A stretch of DNA of 64,000 nt, from positions 85,444-149,443 of the forward strand of contig NZ_JARAMP010000012.1 of the NCBI RefSeq assembly GCF_028802875.1, given 5' to 3'. This DNA is from Seohaeicola sp024304985 (GTDB lineage Bacteria > Pseudomonadota > Alphaproteobacteria > Rhodobacterales > Rhodobacteraceae). Shown here one piece after another: positions 18,138 through 26,673 of this stretch; position 1 is the first letter of the stretch; each line of letters begins with the position of its first letter. Position numbers and translations under genes: made by a program. Below the pieces are notes generated by a model. It saw nothing but the letters and a program-made list of their open reading frames with translations. It made no database searches and was not told the origin of the DNA.

Positions 18138-18568
18138 GGTAAGTGATGTAGACTATTGCATCTCCATCCGCAGGGACGCGCAAAGCGCTCATATCGCGAG
18201 CGCAGAGACGGCGACCGAACACCCCGGCTGCGCCCCCAGCCCCGTTTCGGAGTGTTTGCGGAAATCTCGTCTGACGGATGACGGCACACCGGCATCTCTA
18301 CATGTCTCTTCGTGATTGCGCCCTTGTCTTCCCGACCGTTCACGCCGACACCTTTAGCCAAGTTCTTCACTTTACTCGCAGAATTCTGGATACGCTGGAG
18401 TCAGATCCGGCACGGATGTAGATAGGGAGCATCTTCAAAACTGCCTCAGCGCCGCAAGGATCACAACGCGATTCTCCTACTCCAACACTTATGTGCAAAT
18501 GGGTGGTAACCAGAGTTGATAGTGCCGCCAAACATGAGGCAATGTGCGGTTTCAGTGAGGATCAGGAC
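18138..18568. promoter_or_regulatory. Divergent promoter region between membrane-protein pseudogene and PrpD
   Basis: This is 431 bp without a convincing gene. It holds AACACTTATGTGC (18484-18496), a copy of the site at 16596, and an inverted repeat GCGCTC / GAGCGC around 18186-18203. I see no RNA gene or IS remnant. Promoters for both flanking genes should lie here, but no hexamers stand out. Confidence 0.5.
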
Positions 18569-20008
18569 ATGATAAGTGATTTCACCTCCCGCTTGTCGCG
18601 GTTCGTCGCCGCACCGCACCGGCTGGGCGAGGCTGATGCCGAGCAGGCCGCGCTATGCGTGGAGGATACGGTCGCCGTCATCTATGGCGGCTGGCACGAG
18701 CCGGTAGTCCGCCGGTTGGCGGTACTGGACGGTGGCGGGCCGGTCGACCCGGCGGAGACCTGCAAGAAGGACGGCATCGAACGGGCGGCGTTCCTCAACG
18801 CGGTCGCCGGTCATGCGCTCGATTTCGACGATGTCCACACGCTCAGCGTCACCCATCCCAGCGTCATTTTCGTGCCGGCGCTGATGGCGATGGCGGACGC
18901 GCGGCCAGACACGGCCAGCCGCGTGGCCTCCGCGCTCGCGGTGGGAACGGCGGTCAATATCGCGCTGGGGCAGGTCCTGGGCTTTGGTCACTACGACAAG
19001 GGCTGGCACGCCACTTCGACAATCGGCGCTCTGGCGGCAGCGGCGGCGGTCGCGCATCAACTCGACCTCGACGAAGCGGCGATCCGCAACGCGCTCTCGC
19101 TGGCAGCGTCGCTGGCCGGCGGGTCACAGATCAATTTCGGCACCATGGCGAAACCGATCCAGGTCGGAAACGCCGCGCTCGCCGGTTTGCGCGCGGCCCG
19201 CATGGCCGAGGCCGGCATCACCGGCGCGCCCGATATTTTCGCGCCGCGCGGGTTCTTCGATCTTTACGCTAGCCCGGAGGGGCTTGCGGCGGATCCGGCG
19301 GACGTGGAGCCGAGGATCGACCTGAGCTCCGTGTCCCGCAAGCTGTATCCCTGCTGCTATCTCACGCACCGGATGATCGCCGCAGGGCGCCATCTTTACG
19401 CCGACCGAGGCGGAGACGCGGTGCCCGAAGGCGTGGCAATCGAGATGACGGTGCCCAAAGGCGTCATGGCGCCGCTTCACGTCACCGATCCGAAGGACGG
19501 AATGGAGGCCAAGTTCTGCGCCGCCTATACCCTTTCGGTGGCGCTGCATCAGGGCCAGGTCGGGTTGGCGGATTTCGAAGGGGACAGGCCCCGGCGCCCG
19601 GAGATCCGCCGCCTGATGGGCATGGTCAGCATCGAAACCGAACCGGATGCTGGGAAGAACCGCCTCGGCGTGGATCACGGGCAGGTCCATGTCCGCCTGC
19701 GCAAGGGCAACCAGACCCTGGCCGAAACCGCGGTTGCGGCGCATCCGGGTTCGCCCTCGGACCCGGCCACCCCCGCCGAGATTCGGGACAAGATCGCCGA
19801 TTGCCTTGAGAAATACGGCCGCGACGGGGGAGTGCCGCCTGCCGCCGCGGCATTCCGGCGGTATCTGCGCGCGCGGCTGCATCTGCCGCCGCTTCCCTAC
19901 AGCGCTCAGAGACCGGCGATTAGCGGCACCCCGAATCAATGCGCAGCCCGGCAACAGCCAATTCCGCACCGTCTGAAAGGACAACCTGATGGAGTCGATG
20001 ATCTATGA
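18569..20008 (+). CDS. MmgE/PrpD family protein
   Basis: 479 residues from ATG 18569 (TGAGGATCAGGA upstream); a longer frame from 18491 adds 26 residues with no family pattern. The family includes 2-methylcitrate dehydratase, cis-aconitate decarboxylase and related lyases or isomerases. Family-like parts are NAVAGHALDFDDVH near residue 80, HPSVIFVPALMAMA, and LGFGHYDKGWHATSTIGALAAA. The last 40 or so residues (after RARLHLPPLPYS) look unlike the family and overlap the next gene by 20 bp, suggesting a drifted 3' end. With CoA-transferase and dehydrogenases nearby it probably acts on a CoA ester or a tricarboxylate-like intermediate. Confidence 0.8.
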   Translation: MISDFTSRLSRFVAAPHRLGEADAEQAALCVEDTVAVIYGGWHEPVVRRLAVLDGGGPVDPAETCKKDGIERAAFLNAVAGHALDFDDVHTLSVTHPSVIFVPALMAMADARPDTASRVASALAVGTAVNIALGQVLGFGHYDKGWHATSTIGALAAAAAVAHQLDLDEAAIRNALSLAASLAGGSQINFGTMAKPIQVGNAALAGLRAARMAEAGITGAPDIFAPRGFFDLYASPEGLAADPADVEPRIDLSSVSRKLYPCCYLTHRMIAAGRHLYADRGGDAVPEGVAIEMTVPKGVMAPLHVTDPKDGMEAKFCAAYTLSVALHQGQVGLADFEGDRPRRPEIRRLMGMVSIETEPDAGKNRLGVDHGQVHVRLRKGNQTLAETAVAAHPGSPSDPATPAEIRDKIADCLEKYGRDGGVPPAAAAFRRYLRARLHLPPLPYSAQRPAISGTPNQCAARQQPIPHRLKGQPDGVDDL

Positions 20009-21047
20009 CATGGCCGAGCGGCTTTTCCGCGACCATGTCACCCATGCACTGCGCGAGAGCGCCTCGGCCGGACAATGCCCCGAGGCGCTCTGGAAGCGGA
20101 TTGAGGAGGCGGGGCTGACCATGGCTCTGGTGCCCGAGGCCGATGGCGGATTTGGCGTGCCTGCTGCCGAGGCGCTCGGGCTGGTGCGCATCGCCGGGGC
20201 GCATGGCCTGCCCTTGCCGCTTGCCGAAACCCTGATCGCAAACGCGGTGCTGGCGCGCGCAGGGCTGGACATGCCCGGCGGCAGGCTGACCATCGCCGAA
20301 GGCGACACGCTGGTGCTGGAAAGCAGCGCGACGGGCTTTCGAGCCCGTGGACGGCTCAAGATGGTGCCCTTTGCCCGATGGGCAGACCAGATCGTGACCA
20401 TCGCCGCGATTGACGGAACCGATCATGTGCTGTCGCTGCCGGTGAAACATCTGACCCTCGGCCCGGCGCAGGATATCTCCGGGATGCCCCGCGACGATGC
20501 CGAGGTCGATCTTGATCTGACCGGGGCCGATATCGCACCGCTGGGCCGGTCAGCTGGCGGGATGCGCGGGCTGGGCGCGATGATCCGCAGCCTAGCCACG
20601 GCGGGGGCGCTGGAAACCATCCTTCGGATGACCGTCGACTACGCCAACGACCGGGTCCAGTTTGGGCGGCCGATCGGCAAGTTTCAGGCGATTCAGCAAT
20701 ACCTCGCAACCATGGCCGGAGAAACCGCCGCCTCTCGAGTCGCCGCAGAGATGGCCGCCGACAGCTATGACACGCCCTCCTTTGCGCTGACCGTTGCCGC
20801 CGCCAAGAGCCGCACCGGGGAAGCCGCAGAAACGGTCGGGGCGCTGGCCCACCAGATTCATGGGGCGATCGGGTATACTCAGGAATTCGCACTGCACCAT
20901 TTCACTAAACGGATCTGGAGCTGGCGCGACGAGTTCGGCACCGAACTTGACTGGACGAGGGAGCTGGGCCGTGCCGCGCTGTCGAGCCCCCGGGACACCT
21001 TCTGGCATTTCATCACGGACAGCACTGCAAAGGGCGCCTCAGCATGA
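19989..21047 (+). CDS. Acyl-CoA dehydrogenase, short-type subunit
   Basis: 352 residues, with a shortened and divergent middle domain (VKHLTLGPAQDIS) but a kept C-terminal helical domain (DYANDRVQFGRPIGKFQAIQQYLA, HQIHGAIGYTQEFALHHFTKR). It overlaps the next dehydrogenase by 4 bp (ATGA). Adjacent long/short dehydrogenase genes often make alpha2beta2 enzymes, as in the FadE pairs of actinobacterial sterol degradation. The same arrangement recurs at 26674-28949. It probably works with the PrpD protein encoded just before, whose end it overlaps. Confidence 0.85.
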   Translation: MESMIYDMAERLFRDHVTHALRESASAGQCPEALWKRIEEAGLTMALVPEADGGFGVPAAEALGLVRIAGAHGLPLPLAETLIANAVLARAGLDMPGGRLTIAEGDTLVLESSATGFRARGRLKMVPFARWADQIVTIAAIDGTDHVLSLPVKHLTLGPAQDISGMPRDDAEVDLDLTGADIAPLGRSAGGMRGLGAMIRSLATAGALETILRMTVDYANDRVQFGRPIGKFQAIQQYLATMAGETAASRVAAEMAADSYDTPSFALTVAAAKSRTGEAAETVGALAHQIHGAIGYTQEFALHHFTKRIWSWRDEFGTELDWTRELGRAALSSPRDTFWHFITDSTAKGASA

Positions 21048-22192
21048 CACCTACCGCATTTTCCCCGCCCCCGTCCGGTGCCGATCATGATGATCTGCGC
21101 CAAGAGGTCCGCGCGTTTCTGGCCAGTGAGCTTGCCGATTTCCCGCCCGAGAAGCGTGCGGAGTCTTGGAATGGATTCAGCCGCGACTTTTCGCGCAAGC
21201 TGGCACAGCGCGGCTGGGTCGGCATGACCTTTCCCAAGGAATACGGCGGCCATGCGCGCAGCGCACTGGAGCGCTATGTCGTGTCCGAAGAGCTGCTGGC
21301 CGCCGGCGCGCCGGTCATCTCGCACTGGATCGCCGACCGGCAGAGTGGCCCGCTGATCTTGGCCAAGGGGACCGAAGAACAGAAACGCCGGATCGTGCCC
21401 CGTATCGCCGCGGGCGAGCTTTGTTTCTGCATCGGCATGAGCGAGCCGAATGCCGGCTCGGACCTGGCCGCGACGCGCACCGTCGCGACCGAGGTCGAGG
21501 GCGGGTTCCGGGTGAACGGAACCAAGGTCTGGACGACCTACGCGCATATGGCCGATTACATGATCCTGTTCTGCCGCACCGGCAAGAGCGACGACCGCCA
21601 CGGCGGCATGAGCCAGTTCCTCATTGACCTCAAGCGCACCGAAAACATCGCGATCAGCCCGATCATCGACCTGCTGGGCGAGCATCATTTCAACCAGGTC
21701 ATCTTCGACAATACATTTCTGCCCTCGGAGGCGCTTCTGGGCGAGAAGGGCGAGGGCTGGACCCAAGTCATGAGCGAGCTGGCTTTCGAACGTTGCGGCC
21801 CTGAACGCTTCCTGTCATCCTTCGCGCTGATCGAGGAGTTGATCCGCGTGCTGCGCGAGGGCGCAACCGAGGCGCAACAGGCCGAGATCGGCCGCCTGTC
21901 GGCGCATCTGATGGTGCTGCGGAAAATGTCGCGGTCTGTCGCGGGGATGCTGAACGAGGGCAAGAACCCCTCGCTACAGGCTGCCATCGTCAAGGATCTG
22001 GGTGCGCTCTTCGAGCAGGACATGCCGCGGCTGGCCCGCAGCCTGCTGTCCCGCCCCGCCGTTCCTAGCGCGCGCGACAGCTATGCGGCGGTGCTGGCCT
22101 ATACGCAGCTCGCCGTGCCGTCGTTCTCTCTGCGGGGGGGCACCCGCGAAATCCTGCGCGGCATCATCGCGCGCGGGCTGGGAGTGCGGTAG
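21044..22192 (+). CDS. Acyl-CoA dehydrogenase, long-type subunit
   Basis: 382 residues. The signature IGMSEPNAGSDLAATRT and the NGTKVWTTYAHMADYMILFCRT strand are typical of the FAD-binding subunit, and the C-terminus ends with the arginine loop SLRGGTREILRGIIARGLG. Its start overlaps the stop of the 352-residue subunit. It ends in TAG at 22190-22192, which shows that TAG is a normal stop codon in this genome. The IclR gene converges on it from 22200. Confidence 0.88.
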   Translation: MTPTAFSPPPSGADHDDLRQEVRAFLASELADFPPEKRAESWNGFSRDFSRKLAQRGWVGMTFPKEYGGHARSALERYVVSEELLAAGAPVISHWIADRQSGPLILAKGTEEQKRRIVPRIAAGELCFCIGMSEPNAGSDLAATRTVATEVEGGFRVNGTKVWTTYAHMADYMILFCRTGKSDDRHGGMSQFLIDLKRTENIAISPIIDLLGEHHFNQVIFDNTFLPSEALLGEKGEGWTQVMSELAFERCGPERFLSSFALIEELIRVLREGATEAQQAEIGRLSAHLMVLRKMSRSVAGMLNEGKNPSLQAAIVKDLGALFEQDMPRLARSLLSRPAVPSARDSYAAVLAYTQLAVPSFSLRGGTREILRGIIARGLGVR

Positions 22193-22199
22193 AGAGAAC

Positions 22200-23018
22200 C
22201 TAATGCACGGCGGATACGTTCAGATCGGGACGATAGCCGAGTGCAGTCGAGAGTTGACCGGCGCACGCCTTGGCGGCTGCCAGGCAGAGTTGCCGGTTGC
22301 GGGTAGCGCGTTCCACGGGGGCACCGATCACCAGCGCCCCTGCCAGATGCCCGTCGGAACGAAAGACCGGAACACCAATCCCCGCCGCATCGACATGGGC
22401 CGTTCCCACCGTCCTAGAATACCCGACCATACGGATCTCTGAAATCATGCGCCGCAGTTCTTTTTCGTCAGTGACCGAATTGGGCGTAAGCGGCTTCAGT
22501 TCCGTCCGCCGAAAGTAGTCGTCCAGTTCCTGCGGCGTGTCATGGGCCAGCATCACAAGGCCCGATGCCGAACAGAACAATGGCCGATCAAGGCCGGTCT
22601 GGGCGACGTAGCGGACCGGCTGCGGGCTTTCCAGGACCGATGAATAGACGACGCGATCGCCGTCCCGGACCGCGTACAGAACCGTCTCGCCGGTCTGTCT
22701 GACCAGATCGCTCATCACCCCGCGCAGGACTGACTCGAAAGGGTGGTTTGCTAGGATGGTCTGCGCGAACTGGAAAATCCGCGGCCCTAGTAAATAGGTG
22801 TCCTTCTCGCGCATCAGATAGCCCTTCTCTGCGAGAGGGCGCAGCAGCAACAGCAAACTGCTCTTGGGACAATCCAGTGCGCTGCTGAGTTCCGATAGCG
22901 TCATGCGCCGGTTGCTTTGCCCCATCAGATCGAAGAGCGCCAGGATCCGCGTCAGCGAGCGTGGCCCCTCTGACGCACGCTCGGCAGATCCTTTTCGGTC
23001 AGACTGCGCGGTTTTCAT
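22200..23018 (-). CDS. IclR family transcriptional regulator
   Basis: 272 residues. The N-terminal winged helix-turn-helix is around 25-75 (MTLSELSSALDCPKSSLLLLLRPL, then a wing). The C-terminal effector domain has GETVLYAVRDGDRVVY, and FCSASGLVMLA. IclR proteins sense small organic acids. It closes the TRAP/PrpD island and most simply controls it; candidate sites are the AACAC(A/T)TATGTGC pair (16596, 18484) and the CTTTTGCG palindrome at 23102 in its own upstream region. It has no clear tie to the TCTAACA palindromes. Confidence 0.85.
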   Translation of the reverse strand: MKTAQSDRKGSAERASEGPRSLTRILALFDLMGQSNRRMTLSELSSALDCPKSSLLLLLRPLAEKGYLMREKDTYLLGPRIFQFAQTILANHPFESVLRGVMSDLVRQTGETVLYAVRDGDRVVYSSVLESPQPVRYVAQTGLDRPLFCSASGLVMLAHDTPQELDDYFRRTELKPLTPNSVTDEKELRRMISEIRMVGYSRTVGTAHVDAAGIGVPVFRSDGHLAGALVIGAPVERATRNRQLCLAAAKACAGQLSTALGYRPDLNVSAVH

Positions 23019-23101
23019 GGCGTTGGTCTCCAGTGTCGCAATGCGACCGGGTACTAGCAGAGCCCTTGCGGCAGTCCAAGCGCCATTTCCGGACCGGACT
23101 G

Positions 23102-23119
23102 CTTTTGCGCTCGCAAAAG
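23102..23119. promoter_or_regulatory. 18-bp perfect palindrome upstream of the IclR gene
   Basis: CTTTTGCGCTCGCAAAAG (8-bp arms, 2-bp centre) lies 84 bp before the IclR start and just past the MaoC stop at 23128. Its core matches the palindrome at 6223-6236. An autoregulatory operator is the likeliest role; on the minus strand it could also help end the MaoC transcript. Confidence 0.45.
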
Positions 23120-23127
23120 AGACAAGC

Positions 23128-23610
23128 TCAGCTTGTTCCCGGTTCCTTATCTGTCGTGCGGGCCTTGATCATCCGCAAAGGTGTGTATTCCAGCACCTGC
23201 TCTCCAGTTTGCTTGAACACGCGGTTGCGGGTCCGGACGAGGCCCCGGTTCGGGCGGCTTTTCGAGCGACGCGATTCCGTCACCTCGACCTCGCAATGGA
23301 CCGTGTCACCGGCAAAAGTCGGCCCCAGAACCTTGAGTTCCATTTCCAGAAAGGCAAAGCCCGTGTGCTGCATCGTGGACTGGGTCAGCAGCCCTTCCAT
23401 GAAGGTGTAGACCAGCGCGCCAGGAGCGGCGAAGCCCGGAATGCTGGATTCCTTCTCGCGGAATTCGGCGTTGATGAACAACACCTCAAGCATACCGGTG
23501 GCATTGATGAAATTCGTGATGTCGGCTTCGGTCACGGTGCGGCCGATGGTCCGAAACTTGCGCCCCACCGGCAGATCCTCATAGCAAAACCCAAGACCTA
23601 CAGTTTCCAT
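23128..23610 (-). CDS. MaoC-fold protein lacking the hydratase Asp/His pair
   Basis: 160 residues from ATG 23610 (GGGAAAG upstream); the longer frame to 23760 has no family pattern. The hot-dog pattern is clear (VTEADITNF, LEMELKVLGPTFAGDTVHCEVEV). However, the catalytic Asp and His positions of MaoC hydratases are Met40 and Phe45 (ATGMLEVLFIN), so ordinary enoyl-CoA hydration is doubtful. It may be a regulatory or thioesterase-like variant, or one half of a two-chain hydratase. It is alone, between the IclR gene and a truncated monooxygenase gene. Confidence 0.7.
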   Translation of the reverse strand: METVGLGFCYEDLPVGRKFRTIGRTVTEADITNFINATGMLEVLFINAEFREKESSIPGFAAPGALVYTFMEGLLTQSTMQHTGFAFLEMELKVLGPTFAGDTVHCEVEVTESRRSKSRPNRGLVRTRNRVFKQTGEQVLEYTPLRMIKARTTDKEPGTS

Positions 23611-23808
23611 GCCGTTATCTTTCCCTTGCAAACTCACCGTGCCGATTAGCGTTCGCCGGTCCGGCACCCGCAGCACTTCCACCTTTAAGGTTAGGGAGCG
23701 AGTCCGGCGAAAGTCAATTGAACGGCCCGTTCTCGCGGCTCTTGCGCGGATTGAGCACATTCATGATGAATCTCGTTCTGCCGCCAGAAAGCCGCTTCCG
23801 GGGCGACT

Positions 23809-24501
23809 TTGCAGTGTGAACTCACGCTGAAGCGCAATTTCTCATTTGTTCTTTTAGCTCAGCCGGTTCTGGATTTCCATCAGGTTGGCTTCGAAGACGT
23901 CAACCAGGCGGAGCATGACTGCGGCGGAATCGTGCTTCACGACGTGATCAACAATCGGTTTGCCCGGAAGGCCATCGACAAGGGGGCCGACGGAATTATC
24001 GCGGTCTGCGCCGGGGCCGGGGGGCACGCCGGCGCCCTGTCGCCCTTTGCGTTGGTTCAGGAAATCCGCGAATGGTTCGATGGCCCGCTGGCCTTGTCCG
24101 GGTCCATCGCCACCGGGCGCGCCATCCTGGCGGCTCGTGCCATGGGCGCGGATTTTGGCTATATCGGTTCGCTCTTCATCGCCACGACCGAAGCTGTCGC
24201 CGCCGAAAGCTACAAGCAGATGATCGTGGACAGCGCGGCCGAGGACATTCTCTACACCAGCCATTTCACCGGGGTGAATGCTAATTACCTCAAACCTTCG
24301 ATCCGGTCAGTAGGCCTGGATCCGGAAAACCTGACCGGCGAAGGCAACAAGCTAAACCTCTCCACCGGCGACGTCCGCCCGAAGGCATGGCGCGACATTT
24401 GGGGCTGCGGTCAGGGCATCGGAGCGGTTCACGCGGTGACGACAACGGCGGACTACGTCGACCGGGAATCCCGTGCCGCGAAGGACGCGCTCTGCAGCTG
24501 A
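23809..24501 (+). pseudogene. Nitronate monooxygenase, 5'-truncated remnant
   Basis: Family similarity begins only at about 23917 (GGIVLHDVINNRFARKA) and runs to the normal C-terminus, with the FMN-phosphate-binding AVCAGAGGHAG, LSGSIATGRAILAARAMGAD and GYIGSLFIAT. The N-terminal third of the usual 320-residue TIM barrel, with its first FMN contacts, is missing, and the 36 residues before 23917 look unrelated. I see no ribosome site. The gene probably lost its 5' part in a rearrangement at about 23910; the 300 bp between the MaoC start (23610) and this point hold nothing else I can identify. Confidence 0.7.
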
Positions 24502-24582
24502 GCGCCGGCAACTTTGCGCAAACCCGTTTCGGTCAAGACAGTCATATCAGCCGGATTTGGTCGGCCGCCTTGCGATCTGCCC

Positions 24583-24610
24583 GGAAAATCAGCGCGGTCC
24601 GGGTCCGCGC
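24583..24610 (-). terminator. Intrinsic terminator of the 30101-24612 operon
   Basis: On the minus strand GCGCGG and CCGCGC pair across a 7-base loop right after the CoA-ligase stop, followed by TGATTTTCC. Confidence 0.65.
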
Positions 24611-24611
24611 C

Positions 24612-25808
24612 TCATCCGTCCTTGTCGTTGACGATCAGATCGGCATTCTCCGGCAACTCCGGCACCACGCTCACCGCGTCGGCGCGGATCCTGGAATGCG
24701 ACTTGAAGGCCTCGGCAGCGGCGATGATTGCGGCCGAGGCATCGGCACCGTCTTCCAGCACAAGCGAGATGCGGATCATGTCGCGATCGTTCTCGCGCGT
24801 TACCACGGCCTGCGCGGCCTTTGCGCCCGGCGTACCGATGACAACTTCTTCGATCACGCGCGGATAAACGAAAATCTCGCGCACTTTGACCGCTGCGCCG
24901 ACTCGGCCCTGCAGTGCAGAAATTCGGCTGACGGTGCCATCCGCGTTACTCCCCAGCGCAAAGGCGCTGTCTCCGGTGCCAAACCGAATCATCGGCCAGG
25001 TGGCATCGCGCGCGGTCACAACAACCTCACCCGGTTCCCCGTGAGCGACCTGTTCTCCACTGATCGGATCGCAGATTTGCACCACGCGGTCGGGATGAAC
25101 CACATAGCCGTCGCCGCCATCCTCATAGCCGACAAGGCCCAAATCCGCAGTGGCATAGGCAGCCCAGGTCGACACGCCATAGTCTGCCTCGATCCGGCGG
25201 CGCTTGGCCATCCAGTCGCCCATCTCACCACCGAGGAAGGCCGTTTTCACCTTCCAAGCGTCGCGGCCATAGGTTTCGATCACCTTGTCCGCCAGCGTCA
25301 GGAAAAACGCGGTGGATGCGCAGATCGAAGTGACGCCGGTTTCGACGATGATCTGCGCCTGAAGCTCGGTATTGCCGACGCCGCCGGGAATTACGGTGGC
25401 CCCGGCGGCCTGTGCCGCTTCGTCGAACAAAAGCCCCGCCGGCACGAGGTGATACATCCAGGTGTTCAGAATGATGTCGCCCGCACCCACGCTGGCCGAT
25501 CTGAATAGAAGGTCCAAGCCGTGGCCACCGCCGCCCGAAAGCGACGGCTCGAAGATCGGGCCGGGCGACACGTAGATCCGGCCGACATCCTTTAGATCGG
25601 CAGCGAGAAACCCGCCGAAGGGCGGATTGGCGCGCTGGAGCTTGAGAAGCTCTTCCTTCTTCATCACCGGCAGCCGTGACAGATCTGCCAAGGACCTGAC
25701 GGCCGCCGGATCGAATCCGGCAGCCGCAAATCGTGATTTCAGCCCAGATGCCCTTTCGGCTGCGGCGGCATAGGCTTGAGCTATGTCCTTGTAGATGTCT
25801 TCAGACAT
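24612..25808 (-). CDS. Phenylacetate-CoA-ligase-like protein
   Basis: 398 residues from ATG 25808 (GGGAGG 7 bp upstream). The ANL-family core resembles PaaK: LADLSRLPVMKKEELLK near residue 42, AAYATADLGLVGYE, and MIRFGTGDSAFAL. The usual Ser-Gly-Thr-Thr-Gly phosphate loop is not seen; its place holds EPSLSGGGGHGLDLLF. That could mean altered nucleotide binding rather than loss of function. It is the last gene of the six-gene leftward operon that starts at 30101 and is followed by a terminator. It probably makes or handles an acyl-CoA in that pathway. Confidence 0.75.
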   Translation of the reverse strand: MSEDIYKDIAQAYAAAAERASGLKSRFAAAGFDPAAVRSLADLSRLPVMKKEELLKLQRANPPFGGFLAADLKDVGRIYVSPGPIFEPSLSGGGGHGLDLLFRSASVGAGDIILNTWMYHLVPAGLLFDEAAQAAGATVIPGGVGNTELQAQIIVETGVTSICASTAFFLTLADKVIETYGRDAWKVKTAFLGGEMGDWMAKRRRIEADYGVSTWAAYATADLGLVGYEDGGDGYVVHPDRVVQICDPISGEQVAHGEPGEVVVTARDATWPMIRFGTGDSAFALGSNADGTVSRISALQGRVGAAVKVREIFVYPRVIEEVVIGTPGAKAAQAVVTRENDRDMIRISLVLEDGADASAAIIAAAEAFKSHSRIRADAVSVVPELPENADLIVNDKDG

Positions 25809-25835
25809 GATCATGCCTCCCTGTTCAGTCGTGGC

Positions 25836-26645
25836 TTAAAGCGGGCAGTCCTTGCGGAAGTTCGGCGCGCGCTTCTCGCGATGCGACAGTACCCCTTCCT
25901 TGACGTCTTCGCCCATGAACCCGAGCATTTCAAGCGCAGTCGAGGCATCGAAGATCGGGCCAGCCTGGCGCAGCCAGTTGTTCAGCGAATATTTGGTCCA
26001 GCGGATCGCGCTTTGCGAGCCGTTGGCGAGCTCGACGGCCGTATCCAAAGCGATTTGCTGCAACTCGTCATCTTCGACGCACATTGACACTAGGCCGATG
26101 CGCTCGGCCTCTTCGCCCGAAACCGGCTTACAAGTCATCAGATAGTATTTCGCCTTGGCCATCGAGGTCAGCAATGGCCAGATGATCGCCGCGACATCGC
26201 CAGCGGCAACGCCCAGACGCGGGTGACCATCGACGATCTTGGCCTTCTTACCGGCGATCGAGATGTCGGCCAGGATGGCCACCACAAGGCCGGCACCGGC
26301 GGCAGGGCCGTTGATGGCGGAAATAATCGGCTTGTTGCAGTTGATGATGTTGTAGACGAGGTCTTTGGCCTCTTTCCACGTCTTCATGATCTCGTACGAA
26401 TTGCCGATCATGTTTTCGATCAGGCTGAAATCGCCGCCGGCCGAGAATGCCTTGCCCGCGCCGGTGACTATGACCGCATTGATGTCGGGGTCACGATCGA
26501 TATCGATCCACATATCTGTCATCTGAGTGTGGGTTTCCGCATCTACGGAATTGAAGGTCTCAGGGCGGTCGAACGTGATGCGCAGGACGCGATCAGCCGG
26601 GTAGTCGAATTTCATCTTGTGATATTTTGCGTAACGATCGGACAT
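25836..26645 (-). CDS. Enoyl-CoA hydratase/isomerase (crotonase family)
   Basis: 269 residues from ATG 26645, with GAGGAGG upstream. Crotonase motifs: the first oxyanion-hole strand AVIVTGAGKAFSAGGDFSLIE near residue 60 and the second, IISAINGPAAGAGLVVAILADISIA. Members add water to 2-enoyl-CoA or isomerise, hydrolyse or cleave CoA esters. The ends of the chain (EGVLSHREKRAPNF) are typical of bacterial hydratases. It lies between the dehydrogenase pair and the CoA ligase in the same transcript. Confidence 0.88.
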   Translation of the reverse strand: MSDRYAKYHKMKFDYPADRVLRITFDRPETFNSVDAETHTQMTDMWIDIDRDPDINAVIVTGAGKAFSAGGDFSLIENMIGNSYEIMKTWKEAKDLVYNIINCNKPIISAINGPAAGAGLVVAILADISIAGKKAKIVDGHPRLGVAAGDVAAIIWPLLTSMAKAKYYLMTCKPVSGEEAERIGLVSMCVEDDELQQIALDTAVELANGSQSAIRWTKYSLNNWLRQAGPIFDASTALEMLGFMGEDVKEGVLSHREKRAPNFRKDCPL

Positions 26646-26673
26646 GGTTCTTTTCCTCCTCAGGGTATTAGGT

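Noticed and set aside
18138..18568. Possible small RNA or gene in the 431-bp gap
   Set aside because: No promoter-terminator pair, no stable hairpin with a T-run, and the open frames present are shadows.
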